Shown piece after piece: positions 1 to 6,230 of a DNA stretch of 32,379 nt. Origin of the DNA: Lachnospiraceae bacterium (GTDB lineage: Bacteria; Bacillota; Clostridia; Lachnospirales; Lachnospiraceae). Within the stretch, counting starts at the first letter, position 1. Each line of letters starts with the position of its first letter. The stretch is from NCBI GenBank assembly GCA_022793195.1, contig JAAWCJ010000019.1, positions 1 to 32,379 on the forward strand, given 5' to 3'. The translations under genes were made by a program, and so were the position numbers. The notes beneath the pieces are model-generated. The model ran no database searches, was not told where the DNA came from, and saw only the letters and a program-made list of their open reading frames with translations.

Positions 1-129
1 GGATCGGAGGAAGCTGCTTTCCATGGCAGGATTCTAACCGATACCAGGAAAAGCGGAACAATCCATAGCCAGTGGAATGTGCCTTTCGGAACAGGAAAAA
101 TCTGTATGAAAAAATTTGCCAACGTTTAC
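1..129. other. Unassigned window edge
   Basis: No gene can be assigned here. Frame 1 on the plus strand stays open from base 1 to a stop at 166-168, and frame 2 ends at a stop after 11 codons, so the 3' end of an upstream gene may be present. The sequence entering from the left is too short to recognise. The open frame runs through two promoter-like sequences, which argues against its being coding to the end. Confidence 0.3.
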
Positions 130-186
130 TTGACAGTAACAAACTCCGTATGGTATATTGCAAACTGATTCTGCATATGCTATAAT
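130..186 (+). promoter_or_regulatory. Tandem sigma-A promoters for the small antisense RNA
   Basis: The upstream promoter has TTGACA at 130-135 and TATATT at 154-159, with an 18-bp spacer. The downstream promoter has TTGCAA at 158-163 and a perfect TATAAT at 181-186, with a 17-bp spacer, giving a start near 193. No open frame with a ribosome binding site follows before the hairpin at 234-268. The product is therefore most likely an untranslated RNA of about 90 nt. Confidence 0.7.
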
Positions 187-189
187 GCC

Positions 190-224
190 GATAGGCAAAG
201 AGCTTGGAGTGCTCGCGAAATGCA
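190..224 (+). repeat. Direct repeat copy 1 (in antisense RNA)
   Basis: This starts GATAGGCAAAGAGCTTGGAG and ends GAAATGCA. It aligns with 372-408 with two or three short indels, sharing GATAG, AAAGA, CTTGGAGT, CTC and GAAATGCA in order. Confidence 0.75.
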
Positions 225-281
225 GAAAGAACGAACCCCCGGATGTACCACTAATACATTCGAGGGTTCTTCTTCTTTTTC
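193..281 (+). ncRNA. Putative antisense RNA antitoxin
   Basis: This is a predicted RNA of about 90 nt, from the TATAAT box at 181-186 to the hairpin and T-rich tract at 234-281. Its 5' third (197-224) is a near copy of the plus-strand sequence over the toxin start codon (380-408). The RNA is therefore complementary to the toxin mRNA around its start codon and just upstream. GAGC (200-203) and GCTC (211-214) form a small stem with the loop TTGGAGT. That 7-nt loop is perfectly complementary to ACTCCAA just inside the toxin reading frame, suggesting a kissing contact. The layout, with convergent genes, a shared terminator and direct repeats, matches the Fst/par type I plan. Function is inferred from structure only. 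Confidence 0.6.
234..281 (+). terminator. Shared hairpin terminator between toxin and antisense RNA
   Basis: A 14-bp stem (234-247 with 255-268, one G-T wobble and one C-A mismatch as read on plus) encloses the loop CCACTAA. It is followed on plus by CTTCTTCTTTTTC. Read on minus the same arms form a stem with only a weak T-rich tail, so it may also end the toxin mRNA. Confidence 0.65.
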
Positions 282-313
282 GGAGAAGTCAACCGTTTGG
301 GCTAGGTTACCGA

Positions 314-400
314 TTATTCATTACCGTCTAACCACTTACACAGGTAGTAGGCGACTACGCTGGCCAACACGGATAGAATAAAGACTTGGAGTATACTCAT
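314..400 (-). CDS. Small hydrophobic peptide, putative type I toxin (28 aa)
   Basis: This 28-residue peptide begins MSILQVFILSVLASVVAYYL and ends CKWLDGNE. It has one predicted membrane helix covering most of the chain and a charged, polar tail, as in membrane-acting type I toxins. I recall similar short peptides with an ASVVAYY-CKWLD pattern in Lachnospiraceae, but cannot name a family. The ribosome binding site AGGAAGGGGGTG lies just upstream of the ATG. In the mRNA leader, CCCCT (complement of 429-433) can pair with AGGGG of the ribosome binding site (complement of 410-414), which would hide it, a common device in type I toxin mRNAs. It is too short for usual ORF cut-offs. The toxin role rests on the antisense gene beside it and is untested. 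Confidence 0.75.
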   Translation of the reverse strand: MSILQVFILSVLASVVAYYLCKWLDGNE

Positions 401-408
401 GAAATGCA
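372..408 (+). repeat. Direct repeat copy 2 (over the toxin start)
   Basis: This starts GATAGAATAAAGACTTGGAG and ends GAAATGCA. On the minus strand it covers the toxin start codon (398-400), its first nine codons, and the bases just upstream. It is the counterpart of 190-224. Confidence 0.75.
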
Positions 409-446
409 CCCCCTTCCTGTACCAGTATAGGGGCGGTAACAGAAAA

Positions 447-475
447 ATCATAACACCTTTTCAATAAACCTGCAA
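447..475 (-). promoter_or_regulatory. Sigma-A promoter of the toxin mRNA
   Basis: On the minus strand, TTGCAG (470-475) and TATGAT (447-452) are separated by 17 bp. The predicted start near 440 gives a leader of about 40 nt before the toxin ATG. Confidence 0.65.
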
Positions 476-734
476 TAACAAAACAGTTGCATTACTCATC
501 GTATCCATCCTTAATTGTAAACATAAAAAATAGCCGTCCTGCCCTGACAAAGCTGATTTTTACCGAAGTATATGAACGGTTTTATGATTACAAATATGTC
601 CGCAGCCAGAGCCGGACATATTCAAACAAACTTATTCCCCGACCGGTAAATATTAATACAATCTTAAAAACATAAACCGTGTCTTAACTTTTCATTAAAT
701 TCACATTCTTTACCCTTTTTTATGTTACAATAAC
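476..734. other. Non-coding stretch with one hairpin
   Basis: The only clear structure is a perfect 10-bp inverted repeat, AATATGTCCG (593-602) with CGGACATATT (613-622), and a 10-nt loop. No T-tract follows on either strand, so it is not a typical terminator. A 62-codon frame at 487-675 begins with TTG, has no ribosome binding site and contains this hairpin; I do not regard it as a gene. Confidence 0.4.
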
Positions 735-736
735 AC

Positions 737-1014
737 TACCGTCGATTGACAAGAGCATACACGGCCGGATAAGGATGAATTTTGCCATAGACTGCGTTAC
801 TTTCGCTCCGTGTACGTCTCTGTACACGTCGTTTAAGTGCCTTGTCCATGGCAAAATTCGCCTCTTTCCGGCTCTCTGACTCCAGCTGCAATGATTTGGC
901 TGTTTTACAAGGCGGACGACAGAGGCGTACTGGATGTACGCCGATAGAGGACAACGCTGAAAAACGGCCAAATCGTGCAGACTGGAGCGTGTGTGTCCTT
1001 GTCAATCGACGGTA
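737..1014. mobile_element. MITE-like structured element with terminal inverted repeats
   Basis: The ends are a perfect 17-bp inverted repeat: TACCGTCGATTGACAAG (737-753) and its complement at 998-1014. The similarity continues loosely to about 28 bp. If the outer TA is a target duplication, the ends start CCGTCGATTG, consistent with an IS630/mariner-type MITE. Inside are two long imperfect hairpins. One runs from TTTTGCCATAGAC (near 780) to GTCCATGGCAAAA (near 857). The other runs from GATTTGGCTGTTTT (near 893) to AAAAACGGCCAAATC (near 973). The reading frames inside, about 85 codons on minus, overlap one another and follow the hairpins, so I do not call them genes. A deleted copy lies at 3835-3878. 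Confidence 0.7.
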
Positions 1015-1025
1015 ATTTGTTTTAC

Positions 1026-1059
1026 TTACCGGACATGGAACCGTGTTCCTGACCGGTAA
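1026..1059. other. Leader hairpin upstream of the ABC importer operon
   Basis: TTACCGG (1026-1032) pairs with CCGGTAA (1053-1059), and GGAAC with GTTCC further in, with a small internal bulge. It lies between the mobile element and the importer start codon. There is no T-tract, so it may be a leader structure or an operator. No convincing promoter was found between 1014 and 1080. Confidence 0.4.
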
Positions 1060-1101
1060 AAATCAGTCAAAAAGTAACTGCGAAGAAGGAGGCGACAGCA
1101 T

Positions 1102-2241
1102 ATGATTGAGTTTCAGGACGTGTCAAAAGTTTTCCAGGGTAAAACCGTGATCGACCATTTAAGTTTTTCCATTGATGACGGTGAATTCATTGTCCTCCTT
1201 GGAGAAAGCGGCTGCGGAAAGACCACCACGTTGAAAATGATAAATAAACTGGTTCTCCCTTCGTCCGGCCATATCCACATCAACGGAGAGGATATCTCTA
1301 AATTGGATACCATCCCCTTAAGGCGCCGCATGGGCTATGTCATACAGCAGACCGGGCTTTTCCCCCATCTGACCATAAGGGACAATATAGAAATCATTGC
1401 CCGGATGAATGTGGGAGGAAAAGAAACAGATGAAATTGAGTCCCACGCCAGGGAATTGATGGAAATGGTAAACCTTCCACCGGATGAATATCTGGACGCC
1501 TACCCTTCCGAAATGTCCGGCGGACAGCAGCAGCGGGCGGGGGTGGTCCGGGCCTTCATGACGGATCCGGAGATCATCCTGATGGACGAACCATTTTCTG
1601 CCCTCGACCCCCTCACCAGGGCGCAGCTTCAAAATTCTCTTTTGGAAATGCAGGCTGCCCTGAAACGTACCATCGTATTTGTCACCCACGATATGGATGA
1701 AGCCGTCAAACTGGCCGACCGTATCTGTATGATGGAAAACGGTTCCATCACTCAATTCGACACACCGGAAACCATTATGAAGCATCCCGCCAATGATTTT
1801 GTCAGGGATTTCGTCGGTCCCGGAAGAATCTGGACTTCTCCCGAACTCATTAAAACAAAAGATATTATGATACACGAACCTGTATGCTGCCGTCCCTGGA
1901 TGCCTGTATTTAAGTGCATCGAAATCATGGGCCAGAGAAAAGTTGACACTTTAATGGTCACAGACCAGTCAAAGCGGCTTCTGGGGGTATTATATGCGGA
2001 ATCTCTCATCGGGATACGGGATGTCCGCCGCGCGGCCGGAGAGTTGATGGACACCGGTTTCACCGCCGTAAATCCGGAGAGTTCCATTGTGGATCTTCTG
2101 ACTCTTTTTAATGAAAAGAAGCTTTCCACCCTCCCCGTGGTAAACGGAAACGGCATGATCGAGGGCCTCATCACCAGAAGTACCCTTGTAAATACTTTAA
2201 GCCGCCAGTTTATTTCCGATGAAGAGGAGGAGCCTGCATGA
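1102..2241 (+). CDS. ABC importer ATPase with CBS domains (OpuCA/EgtV type)
   Basis: This 379-residue ATPase powers import of a quaternary-amine-type solute. The N-terminal 240 residues form an ABC ATPase: Walker A GESGCGKT near 35-42, signature MSGGQQQR, Walker B IILMDEP, D-loop SALD and switch histidine in VTHD. The C-terminal part, about 255-375, holds a tandem CBS pair (PVCCRPWMPVFKCIEIM and ESSIVDLLTLFNEKKLSTLP). In the OpuA/OpuC family such domains sense ionic strength or nucleotides. The start at 1102 has AGGAGG at 1087-1092. The stop overlaps the next start by four bases, so the two are translationally coupled. The substrate could be glycine betaine, carnitine or choline, or ergothioneine, since EgtUV has the same layout. 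Sequence reading cannot separate these. Confidence 0.9.
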   Translation: MIEFQDVSKVFQGKTVIDHLSFSIDDGEFIVLLGESGCGKTTTLKMINKLVLPSSGHIHINGEDISKLDTIPLRRRMGYVIQQTGLFPHLTIRDNIEIIARMNVGGKETDEIESHARELMEMVNLPPDEYLDAYPSEMSGGQQQRAGVVRAFMTDPEIILMDEPFSALDPLTRAQLQNSLLEMQAALKRTIVFVTHDMDEAVKLADRICMMENGSITQFDTPETIMKHPANDFVRDFVGPGRIWTSPELIKTKDIMIHEPVCCRPWMPVFKCIEIMGQRKVDTLMVTDQSKRLLGVLYAESLIGIRDVRRAAGELMDTGFTAVNPESSIVDLLTLFNEKKLSTLPVVNGNGMIEGLITRSTLVNTLSRQFISDEEEEPA

Positions 2242-3821
2242 CAGAATTTTTAGATTATATCGTAACTGCCAGAAGTGAAATCCTGGCATTATTCCTGGAG
2301 CATATCCGCCTCACCGGCCTTGCCCTGGCTGCCGCCATCCTCATCGGAGTCCCTTTGGGAATCCTGATTTCTTATTTAAAGCCTGCCAGCAAACCTGTGC
2401 TGGCCTTTGCCAACCTGGTTCAGGCCATTCCCAGCATGGCTCTTTTGGGCCTTACCATTCCGGTTCTTGGCATTGGCATGAAACCGGCAGTCTTTCTGGT
2501 GGTGATCTATTCCCTGCTTCCGATTATTAAAAATACGTATGCCGGACTCATGAATATCAATGCCCAGACCCTGGAAGCCGCGGAAGGCATCGGGCTCACC
2601 AAATGGCAGATTCTGTTTAAAATCCGTATCCCCCTGGCCATGCCCGTCATTATGACAGGCGTTCGGATTTCGGCCGTGTCCGCCGTAGGCCTTATGACCC
2701 TCGCCGCCTTTGTGGGCGGCGGCGGGCTGGGATTTCTTGTTTTTTCCGGCATCCGCACCGTCAACAATGCGAAAATCCTGGCAGGAGCCATTCCCGCCTG
2801 TATTCTTGCCCTTTTGGTGGACCGGATTTTTTCCGCTGTGGAAACCCTCGTCACCCCCATCAGCCTCATGGCCGGAACCAATAAAGAAAAGAAGATCCAT
2901 CAGAAAAAGAAGGAGCGGATTCTCGCTGCCTGCAGCGCGGTCCTTTTGCTGGCCCTCTACGGGATCTCCGCTTTCCATCCCAAAGAGGAGACTGCCATCC
3001 GCATCGGCACCATGGATTTTTCCGAAAATGAGACATTGGCTTACATGCTTTCAGAAGCCATCGAAACCACCCTGGGCGTCCCGGTGGAAACCATCCCGGA
3101 TCTGGGGGGTTCCTCCATTTGTTTCACTTCCATCCAAAGCGGTGACATCGACGGATACGTGGAATACACAGGCACCATCTATGTCAGTATCCTGAATAAT
3201 GAGGCCATCTCCGACACGGAGGCCGTCTATCAAATATCAAAAGAAGGCATGAAGGAAAAATTCGGCCTGGAGCTTCTCTCCTCCTTAAATGTCAACAATA
3301 CTTTTACCTTATCCACCACCAAAGAGATTGCCGGCCGTTACGGCCTTTCCACCATCAGTGATTTAAAAAAACATAACGGCAGGCTCCGCGTAGTCTCCAC
3401 CCTCACTTTTCTAAACCGCTCCGATTGCCTGGTCCGCGTCAAAGATCTCTACGGGCTTACCTTTGCAGATGAAATCGGCGTGGACGGCTCCCCCCGCTAC
3501 ACCGCCCTCTTAAATGGGGAAGGAGAATTGATCGACGCCTATTCCACCGACGGTCTTTTGAAAAAATTCGACCTGACTGTCCTGGAAGACGACCTGGGGG
3601 CGTTTCCTCCCTACTATGCGGTCCCCGTATTCCGTCCTGAAATCCTGGAAAAATACCCGGAGATCGCGCAGATCACCGACCGTCTCGCCAGACAGCTTTC
3701 CACGGAATTGATGGCTGAACTTAACTACCTGGTGGATGAAGAAGATATTCCCGCCAGCCAGGTGGCCCACGACTTTTTAAAAGAACATCTGCCGGAATTT
3801 GCCCGGGGAGATTCTATTTAA
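2238..3821 (+). CDS. ABC importer permease fused to substrate-binding protein (OpuCB-CC/EgtU type)
   Basis: This 527-residue protein has two parts. Residues 1-210 are a BPD_transp_1 permease with several membrane helices and an EAA-like loop (EAAEGIGLTKWQILFKIRIP). After a basic linker and one more membrane helix (ILAACSAVLLLALYGISAF), residues about 250-527 are an OpuAC-type binding domain. This domain starts near IRIGTMDFSENETLAYM and contains DGYVEYTGT, a conserved binding-site stretch of the family. The binding domain would therefore be tethered outside the membrane, with no separate lipoprotein. The same fusion is known in OpuC-like osmoprotectant importers and in the ergothioneine importer EgtU. 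It overlaps the ATPase gene by four bases (ATGA). Function as an importer is firm; the substrate is not. Confidence 0.9.
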   Translation: MTEFLDYIVTARSEILALFLEHIRLTGLALAAAILIGVPLGILISYLKPASKPVLAFANLVQAIPSMALLGLTIPVLGIGMKPAVFLVVIYSLLPIIKNTYAGLMNINAQTLEAAEGIGLTKWQILFKIRIPLAMPVIMTGVRISAVSAVGLMTLAAFVGGGGLGFLVFSGIRTVNNAKILAGAIPACILALLVDRIFSAVETLVTPISLMAGTNKEKKIHQKKKERILAACSAVLLLALYGISAFHPKEETAIRIGTMDFSENETLAYMLSEAIETTLGVPVETIPDLGGSSICFTSIQSGDIDGYVEYTGTIYVSILNNEAISDTEAVYQISKEGMKEKFGLELLSSLNVNNTFTLSTTKEIAGRYGLSTISDLKKHNGRLRVVSTLTFLNRSDCLVRVKDLYGLTFADEIGVDGSPRYTALLNGEGELIDAYSTDGLLKKFDLTVLEDDLGAFPPYYAVPVFRPEILEKYPEIAQITDRLARQLSTELMAELNYLVDEEDIPASQVAHDFLKEHLPEFARGDSI

Positions 3822-3834
3822 TTTTTTACCATAC

Positions 3835-3878
3835 TACCGTGGATTGACCGAAATGTATGTCCTTGTCAGTCGACGGTA
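3835..3878. repeat. Deleted relic of the 737-1014 element
   Basis: This 44-bp hairpin starts TACCGTGGATTGAC and ends CCTTGTCAGTCGACGGTA. Its right end matches the right end of 737-1014 at 17 of 18 positions (CCTTGTCARTCGACGGTA), and its left end matches with one change in 14. The whole interior is gone. The last base overlaps AAGGAG, the ribosome binding site of the next gene, so the relic forms the response regulator's immediate leader. Confidence 0.6.
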
Positions 3879-3888
3879 AGGAGCCGAT

Positions 3889-4593
3889 ATGACAGAACAT
3901 TACCAGATTTTAATTGTTGACGACGATGTTAACATTGTTAATATTATCGAAACCGCATTAAAACAGGCAGGTTATCACGTATTCACCGCCTACGACGGCG
4001 ACGCCGCCTGCCAGATCATAAATGCGAGACACCCTCATTTAGTCATCATGGATGTAATGATGCCCCAGTGCAACGGCATGATTGCCACCATGCGCATCCG
4101 CCAGAGCAGCAACGTACCCATTCTGATGCTGTCTGCCAAAGCAGAAGGCTCCGACCGGGTACTTGGCCTGGAAGCCGGCGCCGACGATTACCTGGTGAAG
4201 CCTTTTTACCAGCAGGAGCTGTTGGCCAGGGTAAAAGCGCTGCTTCGCCGTTACGATACCCTTGGTTCCATCCGGGAAACTCTGTCCGACGACTGTATTC
4301 AAATAAAAGATATTATTTTGGATACTGCAAAAAAACGCTTAATTGTACGGGGGGATGCCGTACGGCTGACTGCTACGGAATATAAAATCCTGCATATGCT
4401 TATGTCCTCTCCGGGTCGGGTCTATCCTGCTGAGGAAATCTATGAACGTATCTGGGAAAATGAAGCTTACGCAGTGGAAAACACGGTAATGATCCACATC
4501 AGCCGTATCCGTGAAAAGCTTGAGTTAAATCCCAGGAAACCGGAATATCTGAAAGTCGTTTGGGGGATTGGATATGTCTTTGAATCGCCGTAA
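3889..4593 (+). CDS. OmpR-family response regulator (VanR-like)
   Basis: This 234-residue DNA-binding regulator should be phosphorylated by the kinase encoded next. The receiver domain (about 5-118) has the acidic pocket DDD at 11-13, the phosphoacceptor D55 in VIMDVMMP, S82 in LSAK and K104 in DYLVKPF. The C-terminal winged helix (about 135-232) ends WGIGYVFESP, typical of OmpR/PhoB regulators. The start follows AAGGAG at 3878-3883. The gene overlaps the kinase gene, so the two are made together. The target genes are unknown. The importer just upstream and the DUF2079 gene downstream are the obvious candidates by position. Confidence 0.93.
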   Translation: MTEHYQILIVDDDVNIVNIIETALKQAGYHVFTAYDGDAACQIINARHPHLVIMDVMMPQCNGMIATMRIRQSSNVPILMLSAKAEGSDRVLGLEAGADDYLVKPFYQQELLARVKALLRRYDTLGSIRETLSDDCIQIKDIILDTAKKRLIVRGDAVRLTATEYKILHMLMSSPGRVYPAEEIYERIWENEAYAVENTVMIHISRIREKLELNPRKPEYLKVVWGIGYVFESP

Positions 4594-6154
4594 TCTATTT
4601 GCCTGGATATTGATCGCCCTCTCCGGGGCGGCCTGGGTTTACAGCCAGTCCACCCTTTCTTCCCCAATTCCCGGTTATGTGGAATCCACACAGACCACCG
4701 TAGGCAGTTTTTACGAAACGGACGCCTCTGTGGCAGCCTCTTATGTCCGGGAAGCGGATTCCCCCGGGGAAATGGATTCCCCTGGAGAGGAGGATTTTTA
4801 CGGAGAAGCCGAACTCTTCCCGGAAAGTAGCAGCTTCTCTGAATCCATGGCAGAGGCCTCTCCTTTTATGACCGAACCTGGAAATCAGCTGATGGGTATT
4901 TTTTCCCGCATTGCCAGCCTCATTATGGCCATTATTGCAATCTTCGTCCTGTATGCCAAGTCCCCCCTTTTAGGGCCGGACGGCGCGGCGCTGGCTCCAG
5001 GCTTTTTTTATCTCCTGAACCAGAATGTATTATTTTCTTCTGCTGCAAAAACATGGATCTCGATCGTCGCTGTGATGCTCCTCCTTTTATGCCTCCGTGA
5101 ACTGTGGGGGTGGATCCGGGGCCATTTTTCTTTAGACTGGTGCTTATGCCGCCGCATTGCATATGCAGCCCCGGCTCCCCAGTGGCACTTATTGATCATG
5201 TCCTGCTGGACCGCTGTTTTCGGCGCCCTCTTTTTCCTCCTGCTCCCCATCTCCCTGTCTTCGGGTCGATTCTTGTTTGCAGTGGGAACTGCCATTGCCT
5301 CGGCTTTCGGTGTCTGCTGCCTCTGGAGCTATGGCCTGGATCTCTGCCATTTAAAAAAGCAGCTGGATAACTTCCAAAGAGGCCTGCCTGTTGACATAAA
5401 AAAAGGGGCCTTTGCCCAAATGGAAACACAGCTGACAAAAATACAGTCCACCCACAAGGAAGCCATCCATACTGCCGTCACCAGCGAACGTTTCAAAGTG
5501 GAGTTGATTTCCAATGTCTCCCATGACCTGCGTACCCCCCTCACTGCAATCCTCGGATATGGGGAGCTTCTGCAAAAGGAAACTTTATCCCCTGTCGGAC
5601 AAAAGCAATTATCTTCTTTAAATCAAAAAGCCGGGTACATGCGTGATTTGGTGGATTCTCTCTTTGAACTCACCAAAGTATCCAGCGGGGCCATAGAATG
5701 TAAAAAGGAGGGGCTGGATCTAATCCGTCTGCTGGAGCAGACTATGGGACTGTTCCATGACCAGCTCACTGTCTCCGGACTGTCCGTCCGCCGCCATTAT
5801 GGCTGTGATACCGCCCCGGTGGTGACAGACGGCACGCGGGTTCATCAGGTCTTTTCCAATTTATTGGAAAACGCCATCAAGTATGCCCTCTCCGGTACCC
5901 GAATCCATCTGGAAGTAAAAGAGGAGGACGGCCACTATCTGGTCCGTATGGTCAACACCGCCTCCTACGAAATGGATTTCACACCGGAAGAAATCATGCA
6001 GCGGTTTACACGCGGTGACAAGGCCCGCTCCACCAAAGGAAGCGGTTTGGGACTGGCAATCGCCAGGACCTACACGGAATCCGTCGGAGGCCAGTTTTAT
6101 GTCTCCATAGACGGAGACCAGTTTAACGCCATTGTGGCTTTACCAAAAAACTGA
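4574..6154 (+). CDS. Sensor histidine kinase
   Basis: This membrane kinase partners the regulator just upstream. I start it at ATG 4574, six bases after GGGGGA; an in-frame TTG at 4568 is the alternative. The overlap with the regulator gene is 20 bases. After an N-terminal helix comes an acidic outside loop of about 80 residues rich in SPGE/E/S. At least four further helices follow to about residue 255. The HisKA motif VSHDLRTPL contains the phosphorylated H317. The ATPase domain has the N-box SNLLENAIKYA, the F-box RFTRGDKAR and the G2 box GSGLGLAIA. A canonical DxGxG G1 box is not visible: the stretch reads MVNTASYEMDFTPEE. Many VanS-like Clostridia kinases also look like this. The signal is unknown. 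Confidence 0.92.
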   Translation: MSLNRRNLFAWILIALSGAAWVYSQSTLSSPIPGYVESTQTTVGSFYETDASVAASYVREADSPGEMDSPGEEDFYGEAELFPESSSFSESMAEASPFMTEPGNQLMGIFSRIASLIMAIIAIFVLYAKSPLLGPDGAALAPGFFYLLNQNVLFSSAAKTWISIVAVMLLLLCLRELWGWIRGHFSLDWCLCRRIAYAAPAPQWHLLIMSCWTAVFGALFFLLLPISLSSGRFLFAVGTAIASAFGVCCLWSYGLDLCHLKKQLDNFQRGLPVDIKKGAFAQMETQLTKIQSTHKEAIHTAVTSERFKVELISNVSHDLRTPLTAILGYGELLQKETLSPVGQKQLSSLNQKAGYMRDLVDSLFELTKVSSGAIECKKEGLDLIRLLEQTMGLFHDQLTVSGLSVRRHYGCDTAPVVTDGTRVHQVFSNLLENAIKYALSGTRIHLEVKEEDGHYLVRMVNTASYEMDFTPEEIMQRFTRGDKARSTKGSGLGLAIARTYTESVGGQFYVSIDGDQFNAIVALPKN

Positions 6155-6195
6155 AAGAAATTTGCAAGATTTATAACAGATATTTTGAAAGACAT

Positions 6196-6223
6196 CTCCT
6201 GTACCATACAGAGGTACAGGAGG
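6196..6223 (+). promoter_or_regulatory. Hairpin burying the ribosome binding site of the DUF2079 gene
   Basis: CTCCTGTACC (6196-6205) and GGTACAGGAG (6213-6222) form a perfect 10-bp stem with a 7-nt loop. The right arm contains most of AGGAGG (6218-6223), the ribosome binding site of the ATG at 6231. When folded it would block translation. It could tune translation, act as a thermometer, or be opened by ribosomes or a factor. No T-tract follows, so it is not a terminator. Confidence 0.6.
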
Positions 6224-6230
6224 TATTATT

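Noticed and set aside
1..168. 55-codon open frame from the window start
   Set aside because: Could be the end of an upstream gene, but it reads through two promoters and nothing in it is recognisable.
487..675. 62-codon plus-strand frame
   Set aside because: It starts with TTG, has no ribosome binding site, has unlikely composition and contains a 10-bp hairpin.
720..1005. Two overlapping minus-strand frames of 83 and 89 codons
   Set aside because: They lie within the structured element, overlap each other in different frames and follow its inverted repeats.
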